From Promicromonospora sp049532985 (lineage in GTDB: Bacteria; Actinomycetota; Actinomycetes; Actinomycetales; Cellulomonadaceae), in the NCBI RefSeq assembly GCF_049532985.1, contig NZ_CP186693.1:5456001-5520000 (forward strand): 64,000 nt of DNA. Direction: 5' to 3'. Numbering within the stretch: the first letter of the stretch is position 1; every line of letters starts with the position of its first letter. The notes under the pieces were generated by a model. The model worked only from the letters and a program-made list of their open reading frames with translations. It was not told the origin of the DNA and made no database searches. Positions 27,574 to 36,187 of this stretch are shown here, piece by piece. The translations under genes were made by a program, and so were the position numbers.

Positions 27574-28345
27574 CACCGACACCCGACCCGCCATCGAGTT
27601 CCAGGGGGTGGGCAAGCGCTTCGGCGACAACGTCGTGCTCGACGGGCTGGACTTCTCGGTCGCCGCGGGCGACCGGGTGACCCTGATCGGCCCGTCCGGC
27701 TCCGGCAAGACGACCATCCTGCGCCTGCTCATGACGCTGGAGGAGGCGAACGACGGCCTCATCCTCGTCGACGGCGAGCCGTACACGCACGAGATCCGCG
27801 GCGGCAAGCGGGTCGCCATCCCCGAGAAGCGGCGCAGCCTCGTGCGGCGCCGGGTCGGGATGGTGTTCCAGCAGTTCAACCTGTTCCCCAACATGTCCGT
27901 GCTGGAGAACATCATCGAGGCGCCGGTGCACGTGCTCGGCGTGCCGAAGGCCGAGGCGATCGCCAAGGCCGAGGACCTGCTGGAGCGCGTGGGCCTGGCC
28001 GACAAGCGCGACGCCCGGTGCACCCAGCTCTCGGGCGGGCAGCAGCAGCGCGTCGCCATCGCACGGGCCCTGGCCATGGAGCCGGAGATCCTGCTGCTGG
28101 ACGAGGTGACCTCCGCGCTGGACCCGGAGCTCGTGGCCGACGTGCTCGGGGTGCTCCGCACCATCGCCGAGACCACGGACATCACCATGCTGATCGTGAC
28201 GCACGAGATGCAGTTCGCCCGGGAGGTCTCCAACCGGGTGCTGATGTTCGACGGCGGCAAGATCATCGAGGAGGCAGACCCGGAGACGATCTTCACGTCC
28301 CCGCAGAACGAGCGGACCCAGGAGTTCCTCCGCGCGATCCTCTGA
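27566..28345 (+). CDS. ehuA: ABC importer ATPase (EhuA-like)
   Basis: A 259-aa polar amino acid/ectoine-type ATPase. Walker A is GPSGSGKTT, followed by ILRLLMTLEEANDG, which is characteristic of EhuA-like proteins. The Q-loop is MVFQQFNLFPN, the signature LSGGQQQRVAIARAL, Walker B ILLLDEVTSALDP, and the switch His is in VTHEM. TTG 27566 follows GGAGAA. A strong terminator follows the stop. Confidence 0.85.
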   Translation: MLDTDTRPAIEFQGVGKRFGDNVVLDGLDFSVAAGDRVTLIGPSGSGKTTILRLLMTLEEANDGLILVDGEPYTHEIRGGKRVAIPEKRRSLVRRRVGMVFQQFNLFPNMSVLENIIEAPVHVLGVPKAEAIAKAEDLLERVGLADKRDARCTQLSGGQQQRVAIARALAMEPEILLLDEVTSALDPELVADVLGVLRTIAETTDITMLIVTHEMQFAREVSNRVLMFDGGKIIEEADPETIFTSPQNERTQEFLRAIL

Positions 28346-28349
28346 CACC

Positions 28350-28396
28350 GACGACGCGAGGGGCCGGATCCGACGGATCCGGCCCCTCGCGTCGTC
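28350..28396. terminator. Perfect 23-bp bidirectional terminator hairpin
   Basis: 28350-28372 is exactly complementary to 28374-28396 around a single central base, between the convergent ehuA-like and MarR genes. Confidence 0.8.
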
Positions 28397-28406
28397 CTCG
28401 GGTGCG

Positions 28407-28856
28407 TCAGACCGCCGCGCCCACGCCCCCCAGCGTGCCCACGAGCCCGGCGAGCTCCGGCACCTGTTCCGCCTCCTGCAGCGCCTCGTGCAGCGCGCGG
28501 TCGTGCGTCGGCCGCGCCGCCAGCAGCAGCTTCTCGCCCGACGGCGTGAGCTCGGTGTAGATGCCGCGCCGGTCGTCCTGGCAGAGCACGCGGGTGAGCA
28601 GTGCGCGGTCCTCCAGGCGGTTGACCAGCCGCGTCGTCGCGCTCGGGGAGAGCGCGGCCGCGCGGCCGAGCTGCTGCATGCGCATGTGCCAGCCGTCCTG
28701 GCGGGACAGCGCGTCCAGCACCGTGTACTCCACGACGGACAGGCCGTGCTCGGCCTGCAGTGCGCGCTCCAGCGCGGTGTCGATCATGCCGTGCAGCGCG
28801 GCGAGCGTGCGCCAGCCCTGGGCACGGATCTCGACGGCGTCGTCGGCGATTCCCAT
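28407..28856 (-). CDS. MarR-family regulator
   Basis: A 149-aa winged-helix protein with VVEYTVLDALSRQDGWHMRMQQLGRAA, the recognition helix LSPSATTRLVNRLEDRALL, and the wing CQDDRRGIYTELTPSG. ATG 28856 is supported by GAGGAGG. It is divergent from an aldo/keto reductase and an MFS gene, the usual setting for MarR control of a detoxification/export unit. Confidence 0.85.
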   Translation of the reverse strand: MGIADDAVEIRAQGWRTLAALHGMIDTALERALQAEHGLSVVEYTVLDALSRQDGWHMRMQQLGRAAALSPSATTRLVNRLEDRALLTRVLCQDDRRGIYTELTPSGEKLLLAARPTHDRALHEALQEAEQVPELAGLVGTLGGVGAAV

Positions 28857-28899
28857 GAGCCCTCCTCTGCGCCCGTCCGGCGGGCGTGATGTCTGTCTC

Positions 28900-28960
28900 C
28901 AACTATAGCGCTTGTGCAACTAGTGCGCGCATGCAAATATCTAGAAGGCGCGTGCAACTA
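28900..28960. promoter_or_regulatory. MarR operator region with repeated GTGCAACTA
   Basis: The 9-mer GTGCAACTA occurs at 28914-28922 and 28952-28960, with a related CAACTA at 28900-28905 and ATGCAAATA between them, in an A/T-richer divergent promoter region. The repeats fit binding sites for the neighbouring MarR protein. On the minus strand a TATAGT can be read as a -10. Confidence 0.5.
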
Positions 28961-29025
28961 ACCGCGTGCGCCAGGTGTCCGCGTACGCACAGCGGGCACC
29001 GTCCGGAGAACAGCAAGGAGTCGTC

Positions 29026-29874
29026 ATGTCATCCCCCGCCGAGATCCCCGCCGTCGTCCTCCCCAACGCCGTCCGTCCGGGAGCGACCATGCCCCAGGTC
29101 GGCTTCGGCGTCTTCCAGGTGCCCGACGCCGAGACCACCCGCGCCGTCGGCCACGCGCTGGAGGCCGGCTACCGGAGCATCGACACGGCAGCGGTCTACG
29201 GCAACGAGGCGGGTGTGGGCCGCGCTCTGGCAGCCTCTGGCCTCGCCCGTGACGACGTGTTCGTCACCAGCAAGCTGTGGACCGACTCCATGGCGCGCGA
29301 CGCCGTGCGTCCGGCCCTGGAGCGCAGCCTGGAGCTGCTCGGTCTCGACGTCCTCGACCTGTACCTGATCCACTGGCCTGCGCCGGGCCGCGGGCAGGCC
29401 GTCGCCGCGTGGGAGGGGCTCGTCGAGGCCCGCGAGGCGGGCCTGGTCCGGGAGATCGGCGTCTCCAACTTCGAGCCCGCGCACCTCGACGCGATCGTCG
29501 CGGCAACCGGCGTGCGGCCCGTCGTCAACCAGGTCGAGCTGCACCCGGCCCTCCAGCAGCGCGAGCTGCGGGCGCACCACGCGGACCTCGGCGTCGTCAC
29601 CGAGGCGTGGAGCCCGCTCGCGCAGGGCGCGGTCCTCGACGAGCCGGCCGTGACCGATGCCGCCCGCGCGCACGGCGCGTCCGCCGCGCAGGTGGTGCTG
29701 CGCTGGCACCTGCAGCACGGGAACGTCGTGATCCCCAAGTCGGTCACGCCCGCGCGCATCGCCTCGAACCTCGACGTGCTCGGGTTCGAGCTCACCGCAC
29801 AGGAGGTCGCCGCGATCGACGCCCTCGACCGGGACGGCCGTACCGGCCCGCACCCCGACCGCTTCGACGGCTGA
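29026..29874 (+). CDS. Aldo/keto reductase
   Basis: A 282-aa NADPH-dependent (beta/alpha)8 oxidoreductase of the 2,5-diketo-gluconate reductase-like type. The catalytic tetrad is visible: Asp and Tyr in SIDTAAVYGNE, Lys in VTSKLW, His in LIHWP. The cofactor loop is VIPKSVTPARIASN. ATG 29026 follows AAGGAG (29015-29020). It is probably co-transcribed with the MFS gene 66 bp downstream. Confidence 0.9.
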   Translation: MSSPAEIPAVVLPNAVRPGATMPQVGFGVFQVPDAETTRAVGHALEAGYRSIDTAAVYGNEAGVGRALAASGLARDDVFVTSKLWTDSMARDAVRPALERSLELLGLDVLDLYLIHWPAPGRGQAVAAWEGLVEAREAGLVREIGVSNFEPAHLDAIVAATGVRPVVNQVELHPALQQRELRAHHADLGVVTEAWSPLAQGAVLDEPAVTDAARAHGASAAQVVLRWHLQHGNVVIPKSVTPARIASNLDVLGFELTAQEVAAIDALDRDGRTGPHPDRFDG

Positions 29875-29940
29875 CGGCCCCCGGCCCCAGCCCCGCCGGG
29901 AGAACCCAGCACCGCCACCAGCACCTCAAGGAGCACTGTC

Positions 29941-31185
29941 ATGCCTGTCGCCCTGTGGGCCCTCGCCATCGGGGGCTTCGGGATCGGCCTCACCGAGTTC
30001 GTCATCATGGGCCTGCTGCCCGAGGTGGCCACGGACTTCGGCGTCACCGAGACCGTCGCCGGATACCTCATCTCCGGCTACGCCCTGTCCGTCGCGGTCG
30101 GCGCGATCGGTCTCACCGCCGCCCTGACCCGGGTGGACCGCAAGAAGGCCCTGCTGGGCCTGATGATCCTGTTCATCGCGGGCAACCTGCTGTCCGCCCT
30201 CGCGCCCACCTATGAGCTGATGATGCTCGGCCGGGTCGTCGCGGCGCTGTGCCACGGCGCGTTCTTCGGCATCGGTGCGGTCGTCGCGGCCGACCTGGTC
30301 GCGCGCGACCGGCGCGCCGCCGCCATCTCGATCATGTTCGCCGGCCTGACCGTCGCCAACGTGCTGGGCGTGCCGTTCGGCACCCTGCTCGGCCAGGCGG
30401 CCGGCTGGCGCTCCACCTTCTGGGCCATCACGGGCATCGGCGTGCTCGCCTTCGTCGGCATCGCGCTGCTGGTCCCGGCCCGGGTAGGCGTGCCCGACGA
30501 CGTCGCGGGGCCGAGCGGGCAGGTCGGTCCCGGCCTGCGCGGCGAGCTCGCGGCGTTCCGCGCACCGCAGGTCTGGCTGTCCATCGCCGTGACCGTGCTC
30601 GGCTACGGCGGCATGTTCGGGGCGTTCACCTACATCGCGTTCACGCTCACCGAGGTCAGCGGGTTCGCTACCTCGACCGTGCCGTGGCTGCTCATCCTCT
30701 TCGGAGCGGGCCTGTTCGTGGGCAACCTGGCCGGCGGCAAGGCCGCGGACAAGAACCTCGGGGCCACCCTGCTCACCCTGCTGGTGCTGCTCACCGTGGT
30801 CCTGGCGGTGTTCGCGCTGACCGCCACGAGCCAGGTCGCGACGATGATCAGCCTGGTGCTCATGGGCGCCGTCGGCTTCGCGACCGTGCCGGGCCTGCAG
30901 ATGCGTGTCATGCGCCACGCGTCGGCCGCGCCCACGCTCGCCTCCGGCGCGAACATCGCGGCGTTCAACGTGGGCAACGCGTTCGGCGCCTGGGTGGGCG
31001 GGCTGACGCTCGCCGCGGGGCTCGGGTACACGTCTCCGCTGTGGGCGGGCGCGGCGGTGACCCTGGTCGGGCTGGTCGTGATGGTGGTCGCCACGCTGGT
31101 GCGGGGCGGCGAGCGCGCCGTGGCCCGCAGCGGGGCGGCGGCCGGGGAGCGCCCGGCGGTGCCCGCCGGGACGCTCGCCGAGTAG
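29941..31185 (+). CDS. MFS transporter (AraJ/YdhP-type exporter)
   Basis: A 414-aa, 12-TM protein. It has the DHA1 N-terminus GIGLTEFVIMGLLPEVA, VDRKKALL after TM2, and GMFGAFTYIAFTLTEVSGF in the second half. This group exports sugars or drugs such as chloramphenicol-like compounds. With the MarR gene and reductase it forms a small stress/detoxification unit. It ends 1 bp before the antisense tRNA-Arg gene. Confidence 0.85.
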   Translation: MPVALWALAIGGFGIGLTEFVIMGLLPEVATDFGVTETVAGYLISGYALSVAVGAIGLTAALTRVDRKKALLGLMILFIAGNLLSALAPTYELMMLGRVVAALCHGAFFGIGAVVAADLVARDRRAAAISIMFAGLTVANVLGVPFGTLLGQAAGWRSTFWAITGIGVLAFVGIALLVPARVGVPDDVAGPSGQVGPGLRGELAAFRAPQVWLSIAVTVLGYGGMFGAFTYIAFTLTEVSGFATSTVPWLLILFGAGLFVGNLAGGKAADKNLGATLLTLLVLLTVVLAVFALTATSQVATMISLVLMGAVGFATVPGLQMRVMRHASAAPTLASGANIAAFNVGNAFGAWVGGLTLAAGLGYTSPLWAGAAVTLVGLVVMVVATLVRGGERAVARSGAAAGERPAVPAGTLAE

Positions 31186-31186
31186 G

Positions 31187-31259
31187 TGCGCCTGGGCAGA
31201 CTCGAACTGCCGACACCCGCTTTAGGAGAGCGGTGCTCTATCCACTGAGCTACAGGCGC
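31187..31259 (-). tRNA. tRNA-Arg(CCU)
   Basis: A 73-nt cloverleaf on the minus strand. The acceptor stem is GCGCCTG/CAGGCGC, the anticodon loop CTCCTAA gives anticodon CCU, and the T-loop is GTTCGAGTC. The 3' CCA is not encoded. It reads AGG codons. Confidence 0.93.
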
Positions 31260-31323
31260 TCGCTCCTCCCGGGGGAGGAGCACGTCCGGGCGCTGCCGGA
31301 CCAGCGCACACAGCCTAACGGCA

Positions 31324-31356
31324 GCCCGGCCCGGCGCGCTAAGCGCCGGGTCGGGC
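31324..31356. terminator. Hairpin upstream of tRNA-Arg / downstream of MFS
   Basis: 14-bp arms (31324-31337 and 31343-31356, one G-U) around a GCTAA loop. It could end read-through transcripts from the MFS gene before the next operon. Otherwise the 31260-31492 gap shows no gene. Confidence 0.5.
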
Positions 31357-31492
31357 GAAGGTGTCGATTGCGCAACATAGGTGACAAACCTTGACCAACC
31401 TGTCCCGGGGCTAGAACGATGCTCACCAACCTGGCGCGACGATGCGCCGGGTCCGCACGACGGCCGTGCGGGGGTGGACGAGAGGATCGACG

Positions 31493-33259
31493 ATGCTCCT
31501 TCGACAGACCAGGTCCCGGGGCGCGGCGGCCCTGGCGGCGGCCACGGCGGGCCTGCTGCTCGCCGGCTGCACCTCCGGCGGTGGTGGGAACGCACCCACG
31601 TCCAACCCCTACGCGTCCGCCGAGGGCATGGACGCCGCGAACGAGCTGGTGGGGGAGTACCCCCGCGAGGAGACCGTGTTCACGAGCGGCACCCAGTGGG
31701 GCCCGCCGTCGTCCTGGAACCCGATCCCCAGCTCGGGCGAGGCCACCGGAACGCGCGGTCTGGTCTACGAGCCGCTGTTCCAGTTCGACCCGATCACGCT
31801 CGAGCTCACGCCCTGGCTCGCCGAGGGCGGCGAGTGGACCGACGACGACACCTACGAGCTGACCCTCCGCGATGGCCTCACCTGGCAGGACGGTGAGACG
31901 CTCGACGCCGACGACGTGGTCTTCACCACCGAGCTGGGCAAGGTCGACGCCGTGCCGTACTCGAACCTGTGGACCTGGCTCGACACGGTCGAGGCCACGG
32001 ACGACACCACCGTCGAGTTCACCTTCTCCGACCCGCGCTACCAGGAGTGGGACAACTGGCTCTACACCACGATGATCGTGCCCGAGCACATCATGGGTGA
32101 CTGGTCGGACGAGGAGCTGCTGTCCAACCCGAACGAGGACCCGGTCGGCTCGGGCGCGTTCATGTTCAACGCCGTCGGGCAGGACCGGATGGTCTGGGAG
32201 CGCAACGACGACTGGTGGGCCAAGAGCGAGCTCGGCCACGAGATGCCCATGAAGTACATCGTCGACGTGGTGAACACCTCCAACGAGGTGGCCCTCGGCC
32301 TGATGCTGTCCGGCGGCCTGGATCTGTCCAACAACTTCCTGCCCGGCGTGAACCAGCTCGCCGACTCCGGCCAGGTGAGCACCTACTACGAGGGCGAGCC
32401 GTACATGCTGGCGGCGGCGTCGGCCAACCTCATCCCGAACCAGACGCGGCCCCCGATGGACGACGTCGACTTCCGGCAGGCGCTCGCGCGGTCGATCGAC
32501 GTCGACAAGATCGTGGCGAACGCGTACGGCGGCCTGGTCGCCAAGGCGCACCCGTCCGGCCTGGTCCCGGCGTTCGAGGCGTACTACGACGAGGACGTCG
32601 TGGCCGAGCACGGCTTCACCTTCGACGCCGAGGAGGCCAAGTCGATCCTGGCCGACGCCGGCTACCAGGACACCGACGGCGACGGGTTCGTCGAGACGCC
32701 CGACGGCGAGCCGATCGACCTCAAGCTGATCGTCCCCGCCGGCTGGACGGACTGGATGGAGGCCGCGCGCGTCATCGCGGAGGACGCCTCCGCCGCCGGC
32801 ATCAAGGTCACGGCCGACTTCCCCGACGCGGGCGCCGTCGACGACGCACGCGCCACGGGTGACTTCGACCTGGTGATCAACGGCAACGCGGGCGTGAGCA
32901 ACACGCCGTGGACCTACTACAACTACGCGTTCTACCAGCCGATCCAGGAGCAGATGCTGGTGGGCAACTTCGGTCGGGCCGAGGACGCGGAGTCGTGGGA
33001 GCTGGTGCAGAAGCTGTCGCGCACCGAGACCGGCACGCCGGAGTTCGAGAGCACCCTGTCGCAGGTGCAGGAGCGGTTCATGACGCAGATGCCGGCCATC
33101 CCGCTCTGGTACAACGGCGCCTGGGCCCAGTACAACGAGTCGCAGTGGACCAACTGGCCCACGGAAGGTCGCGAGGACGCGTACTTCCCGGTCCTGTGGA
33201 ACGGGTACACGCAGATGGGCGGCATCAACACGCTGCTCGCCCTCGAGCCCGCCTCCTGA
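31493..33259 (+). CDS. ABC solute-binding lipoprotein, family 5 (oligopeptide/oligosaccharide type)
   Basis: A 588-aa SBP_bac_5 protein. The lipobox is LLLAGC (Cys 26), followed by a Gly/Asn linker. Early in the mature protein, TSGTQWGPPSSWNPI resembles the motif of family-5 binding proteins that take up beta-glucan or mannan oligosaccharides in Thermotoga. That suggests a sugar oligomer rather than peptide ligand, though this is inference. The C-terminal lobe has FRQALARSIDVDKIVANAYGG-type blocks. ATG 31493 is supported by GAGAGGA. It heads a five-gene importer operon. Confidence 0.85.
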   Translation: MLLRQTRSRGAAALAAATAGLLLAGCTSGGGGNAPTSNPYASAEGMDAANELVGEYPREETVFTSGTQWGPPSSWNPIPSSGEATGTRGLVYEPLFQFDPITLELTPWLAEGGEWTDDDTYELTLRDGLTWQDGETLDADDVVFTTELGKVDAVPYSNLWTWLDTVEATDDTTVEFTFSDPRYQEWDNWLYTTMIVPEHIMGDWSDEELLSNPNEDPVGSGAFMFNAVGQDRMVWERNDDWWAKSELGHEMPMKYIVDVVNTSNEVALGLMLSGGLDLSNNFLPGVNQLADSGQVSTYYEGEPYMLAAASANLIPNQTRPPMDDVDFRQALARSIDVDKIVANAYGGLVAKAHPSGLVPAFEAYYDEDVVAEHGFTFDAEEAKSILADAGYQDTDGDGFVETPDGEPIDLKLIVPAGWTDWMEAARVIAEDASAAGIKVTADFPDAGAVDDARATGDFDLVINGNAGVSNTPWTYYNYAFYQPIQEQMLVGNFGRAEDAESWELVQKLSRTETGTPEFESTLSQVQERFMTQMPAIPLWYNGAWAQYNESQWTNWPTEGREDAYFPVLWNGYTQMGGINTLLALEPAS

Positions 33260-33262
33260 CGC

Positions 33263-34258
33263 ATGCGTGGCTACCTCGCCCGCAAGACGCTGGTCTACGG
33301 GCTGACGTTCGTCGTCGCGGTCACGCTGAACTGGCTGATCCCCCGGCTCATGCCGGGGGACCCGGTCCAGCGGATGGTGGCGCGCACCGCCGTGCAGCAC
33401 CCCGAGACGGTCGCCGCCATGACCGCGTACTACGAGCGCACGTTCGGCCTGGACCTGCCGGTCTGGCAGCAGTACCTGAACTACTGGGCGGCGCTGCTCC
33501 GGGGTGACCTGGGTACGAGCGTGTGGTTGTTCCCCGCGCCCGTGAGCCAGGTGGTGCTCGACGCCGTGCCGTACACCCTGGGCATCATGATCCCCGCGAT
33601 CGTGCTGAGCTTCGTGGTCGGCAACAGCGTGGGGGCGATGGCGGCGCGCAGCCGGTGGCTCGACAACGTGGCGCTGCCCGTCGGCTACCTCGTCACGGCC
33701 ATGCCGTACATGTGGCTCGCGATCCTGCTGGCGTGGGGCCTCGGCGTCGCGCTCGGGTGGTTCCCCGTGGCGGGCGGGTACGACTTCGGGCTGGTGCCGC
33801 AGTGGTCGTGGTCGTTCGCGGGCGACCTGCTGCACCACTGGGTGCTGCCGTTCCTGTCGCTGTTCCTGGTCTCGCTGGGCGGCTGGGCGATCGGCATGCG
33901 CAACCTGATCATCTACGAGCTCGAGTCGGACTACGCGAACTACCTGTCCGCGCTCGGCGCACCCCGGCGGCTCGTGCGGAGGTACGCGTTCCGCAACGCG
34001 ATGCTGCCGCAGATCACCGGCCTGGCGCTGCAGCTCGGCACGGTGCTCGGCGGCGCCCTGGTCACCGAGATCGTGTTCGCGTACCCCGGCCTGGGCAAGC
34101 TCGTGCTCTCCGCGATCCAGAACCAGGACTTCTTCCTGCTGCAGGGCACCCTGCTGTTCGTGGTGATCGGCGTGCTCGTGGCCAACTTCGTGATCGACAT
34201 CGTCTACGTGCTGGTCGATCCCCGCACGCGGACCGGACTGACGGGGGCTACCGCATGA
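33263..34258 (+). CDS. ABC permease, DppB type
   Basis: A 331-aa, six-TM permease with the DppB N-terminal block LIPRLMPGDPVQ, the FGLDLPVWQQYLNY region, and the EAA loop LSALGAPRRLVRRYAFRNAMLPQ. It starts 3 bp after the binding-protein gene. Confidence 0.9.
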   Translation: MRGYLARKTLVYGLTFVVAVTLNWLIPRLMPGDPVQRMVARTAVQHPETVAAMTAYYERTFGLDLPVWQQYLNYWAALLRGDLGTSVWLFPAPVSQVVLDAVPYTLGIMIPAIVLSFVVGNSVGAMAARSRWLDNVALPVGYLVTAMPYMWLAILLAWGLGVALGWFPVAGGYDFGLVPQWSWSFAGDLLHHWVLPFLSLFLVSLGGWAIGMRNLIIYELESDYANYLSALGAPRRLVRRYAFRNAMLPQITGLALQLGTVLGGALVTEIVFAYPGLGKLVLSAIQNQDFFLLQGTLLFVVIGVLVANFVIDIVYVLVDPRTRTGLTGATA

Positions 34259-34298
34259 GCCGGAGCGGAGCCGCAGGCTCGTGCGGAAGGAGAACGGC

Positions 34299-35237
34299 AT
34301 GACGGCGACACGACCGACCACGGGGCCCGGGACCGAGGCGGGCGACCAGCCCGGGGTGACCGGAACGCCGTCGGGCCTGCGAAAGCCCGGGGGCGACGTG
34401 CGCGAGACCCTGTACTTCGCCCTGCGGAACCCGAAGGTGCTGGTGGGCGGGGCCGTGGTGCTCGTGTTCCTGCTGCTGGGACTGATCGGGCCCGCGTTCC
34501 TGCGGTACGCCCCGATGGACTACGCGGGCCCGCCCATGGCGCCGCCCGGCGGCGACTTCCCGTTCGGCACCACGACGTTCGGGCAGGACGTGTTCGCGCA
34601 GTTCGTCGCCGGGCTGCGGTCCACGTTCCTCGTGGGCGTGCTGGGCAGCGCCGTCTCTGCCGTGATCGGCATGACCATCGGGTTCGTCGCGGGCTACCGC
34701 GGCGGCCTGATCGACGAGCTGCTCAACATGCTCACCAACGTGGTGCTGGTCATCCCGGGCTTCGTGGTGCTCATCATCATCAACGCCTACCTGGGCGTGC
34801 GCAGCGTGCCCATGCAGGCGCTGTACATCGGCGTCTTCTCCTGGCCGTGGGTGGCGCGCGCCGTGCGGGCGCAGACCCTGTCGCTGCGCTCGCGCGACTT
34901 CATCGACCTGGCGCGGCTGTCCGGCGTGGGGGTGGGCACGATCCTGCGGCGCGAGGTGGCGCCCAACATGTACTCCTACCTCTTCATGACGTTCGTGCTG
35001 CTGTTCGGCGGGTCCATCCTGACGGCGGCGTCGCTCGACTTCATCGGGCTCGGGCCCACCAACGCCATGTCGCTCGGCCTGATGATGAACCAGGCCGTGC
35101 AGTGGAGCGCGCTCCACCTGGGGCTGTGGTGGTGGTTCGTGCCACCCGGGCTCGGGATCACGCTCATCGTGGGCTCGCTCTACGTCATGAACGTGGGCCT
35201 GGACGAGGTCTTCAACCCCAAGCTGCGGGAGACGTGA
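34299..35237 (+). CDS. ABC permease, DppC type
   Basis: A 312-aa partner permease. A ~40-residue polar N-terminus precedes the first TM, then FPFGTTTFGQDVFAQFVAG, and the EAA loop LARLSGVGVGTILRREVAPN. ATG 34299 is supported by GGAAGGAG. Its stop overlaps the ATPase start (TGATG). Confidence 0.9.
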   Translation: MTATRPTTGPGTEAGDQPGVTGTPSGLRKPGGDVRETLYFALRNPKVLVGGAVVLVFLLLGLIGPAFLRYAPMDYAGPPMAPPGGDFPFGTTTFGQDVFAQFVAGLRSTFLVGVLGSAVSAVIGMTIGFVAGYRGGLIDELLNMLTNVVLVIPGFVVLIIINAYLGVRSVPMQALYIGVFSWPWVARAVRAQTLSLRSRDFIDLARLSGVGVGTILRREVAPNMYSYLFMTFVLLFGGSILTAASLDFIGLGPTNAMSLGLMMNQAVQWSALHLGLWWWFVPPGLGITLIVGSLYVMNVGLDEVFNPKLRET

Positions 35238-36187
35238 TGGCACTGTCCGTGACCGACCTCCGGGTCTACTACCGCACCCTGAAGGGCGACGTGAAGGCGC
35301 TCGACGGCGTCACCTTCGACGTGGCCGACGGCGAGATCATGGGCATCGCCGGCGAGTCCGGCTGCGGCAAGACCACGCTCGGCAAAGCCCTCATCCGTCT
35401 CGACACACGCATGCGGCACGAAGGCGGCACGGTCGCCCTCGACGGCGAGAAGCTCCCCATCGCCGACGACGCCGCCATGCGCCGCCACCGCTACCGCGAG
35501 GTGTCCCTCATCCCGCAGTACGCGATGTCGGCGATGAACCCGACACGCAAGATCGGCCGGATGATCCGCGACCTGCTCGCCGCCCACGGGGTGCGGTACG
35601 CCGAGGTGCTGCCCGAGCTCGAGCGGCGCCTCGGCCTCGTGGGGCTCGACGCCGAGGTGCTGAAGCGCTACCCGATCGAGCTGTCCGGGGGCATGAAGCA
35701 GCGCGTGGTGCTCGTGCTGTCCACGCTGCTCAACCCGTCCCTGCTCATCGGCGACGAGGTGACCTCCGCGCTCGACGTGTCCTCCCAGAAGGCCGTCGCC
35801 CGCGCGCTGGTCGAGTTCCGCGACCACGGGTTCGTGACGTCGATGATCGTCATCACCCACGACATCTCCGTGCTGTTCCAGGTCGCCGACACCATCCTGG
35901 TCATGTACGCCGGGCACCTCGCCGAGAAGGCCCCCGCCCGGACCATCATCGACGAGCCCCTGCACCCCTACACCAAGATGCTCATCGGGGCGCTGCCCCA
36001 GGTGGGCGACCGGTACGAGGAGCAGCGGCTCACCGGGATCGAGGGGCGGCCGCCGTCGCTGCTGAACCCGCCCACCGGGTGCCGGTTCCGCGACCGCTGC
36101 CCCCTGGCGCACGACAGGTGCGCCGAGGCCCCGCCCTTCCGCGAGGTGGCCGAGGGCCACCAGGTCGCGTGCTGGGCGGTGAGCTGA
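35237..36187 (+). CDS. ABC ATPase, DppD type
   Basis: A 316-aa ATPase. Walker A is GESGCGKTT, the signature is LSGGMKQRVVLVLSTLL, and Walker B reads LLIGDEVTSALD (Gly where Ala is usual before the DE). The C-terminal oligopeptide-transporter extension has a four-Cys motif with GCRFRDRCPLAHDRCAE, which in relatives can hold an Fe-S cluster. Both junctions are TGATG overlaps. Confidence 0.9.
   Translation: MALSVTDLRVYYRTLKGDVKALDGVTFDVADGEIMGIAGESGCGKTTLGKALIRLDTRMRHEGGTVALDGEKLPIADDAAMRRHRYREVSLIPQYAMSAMNPTRKIGRMIRDLLAAHGVRYAEVLPELERRLGLVGLDAEVLKRYPIELSGGMKQRVVLVLSTLLNPSLLIGDEVTSALDVSSQKAVARALVEFRDHGFVTSMIVITHDISVLFQVADTILVMYAGHLAEKAPARTIIDEPLHPYTKMLIGALPQVGDRYEEQRLTGIEGRPPSLLNPPTGCRFRDRCPLAHDRCAEAPPFREVAEGHQVACWAVS

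Noticed and set aside
30960..31260. Reading frames over tRNA-Arg, including one with VAQWIEHRSPKAGVGSSSL and another with GQTRTADTRFRRAVLYPLSYRR
   Set aside because: These are well-known false ORFs produced by reading a tRNA-Arg gene on either strand; the cloverleaf at 31187-31259 explains them.
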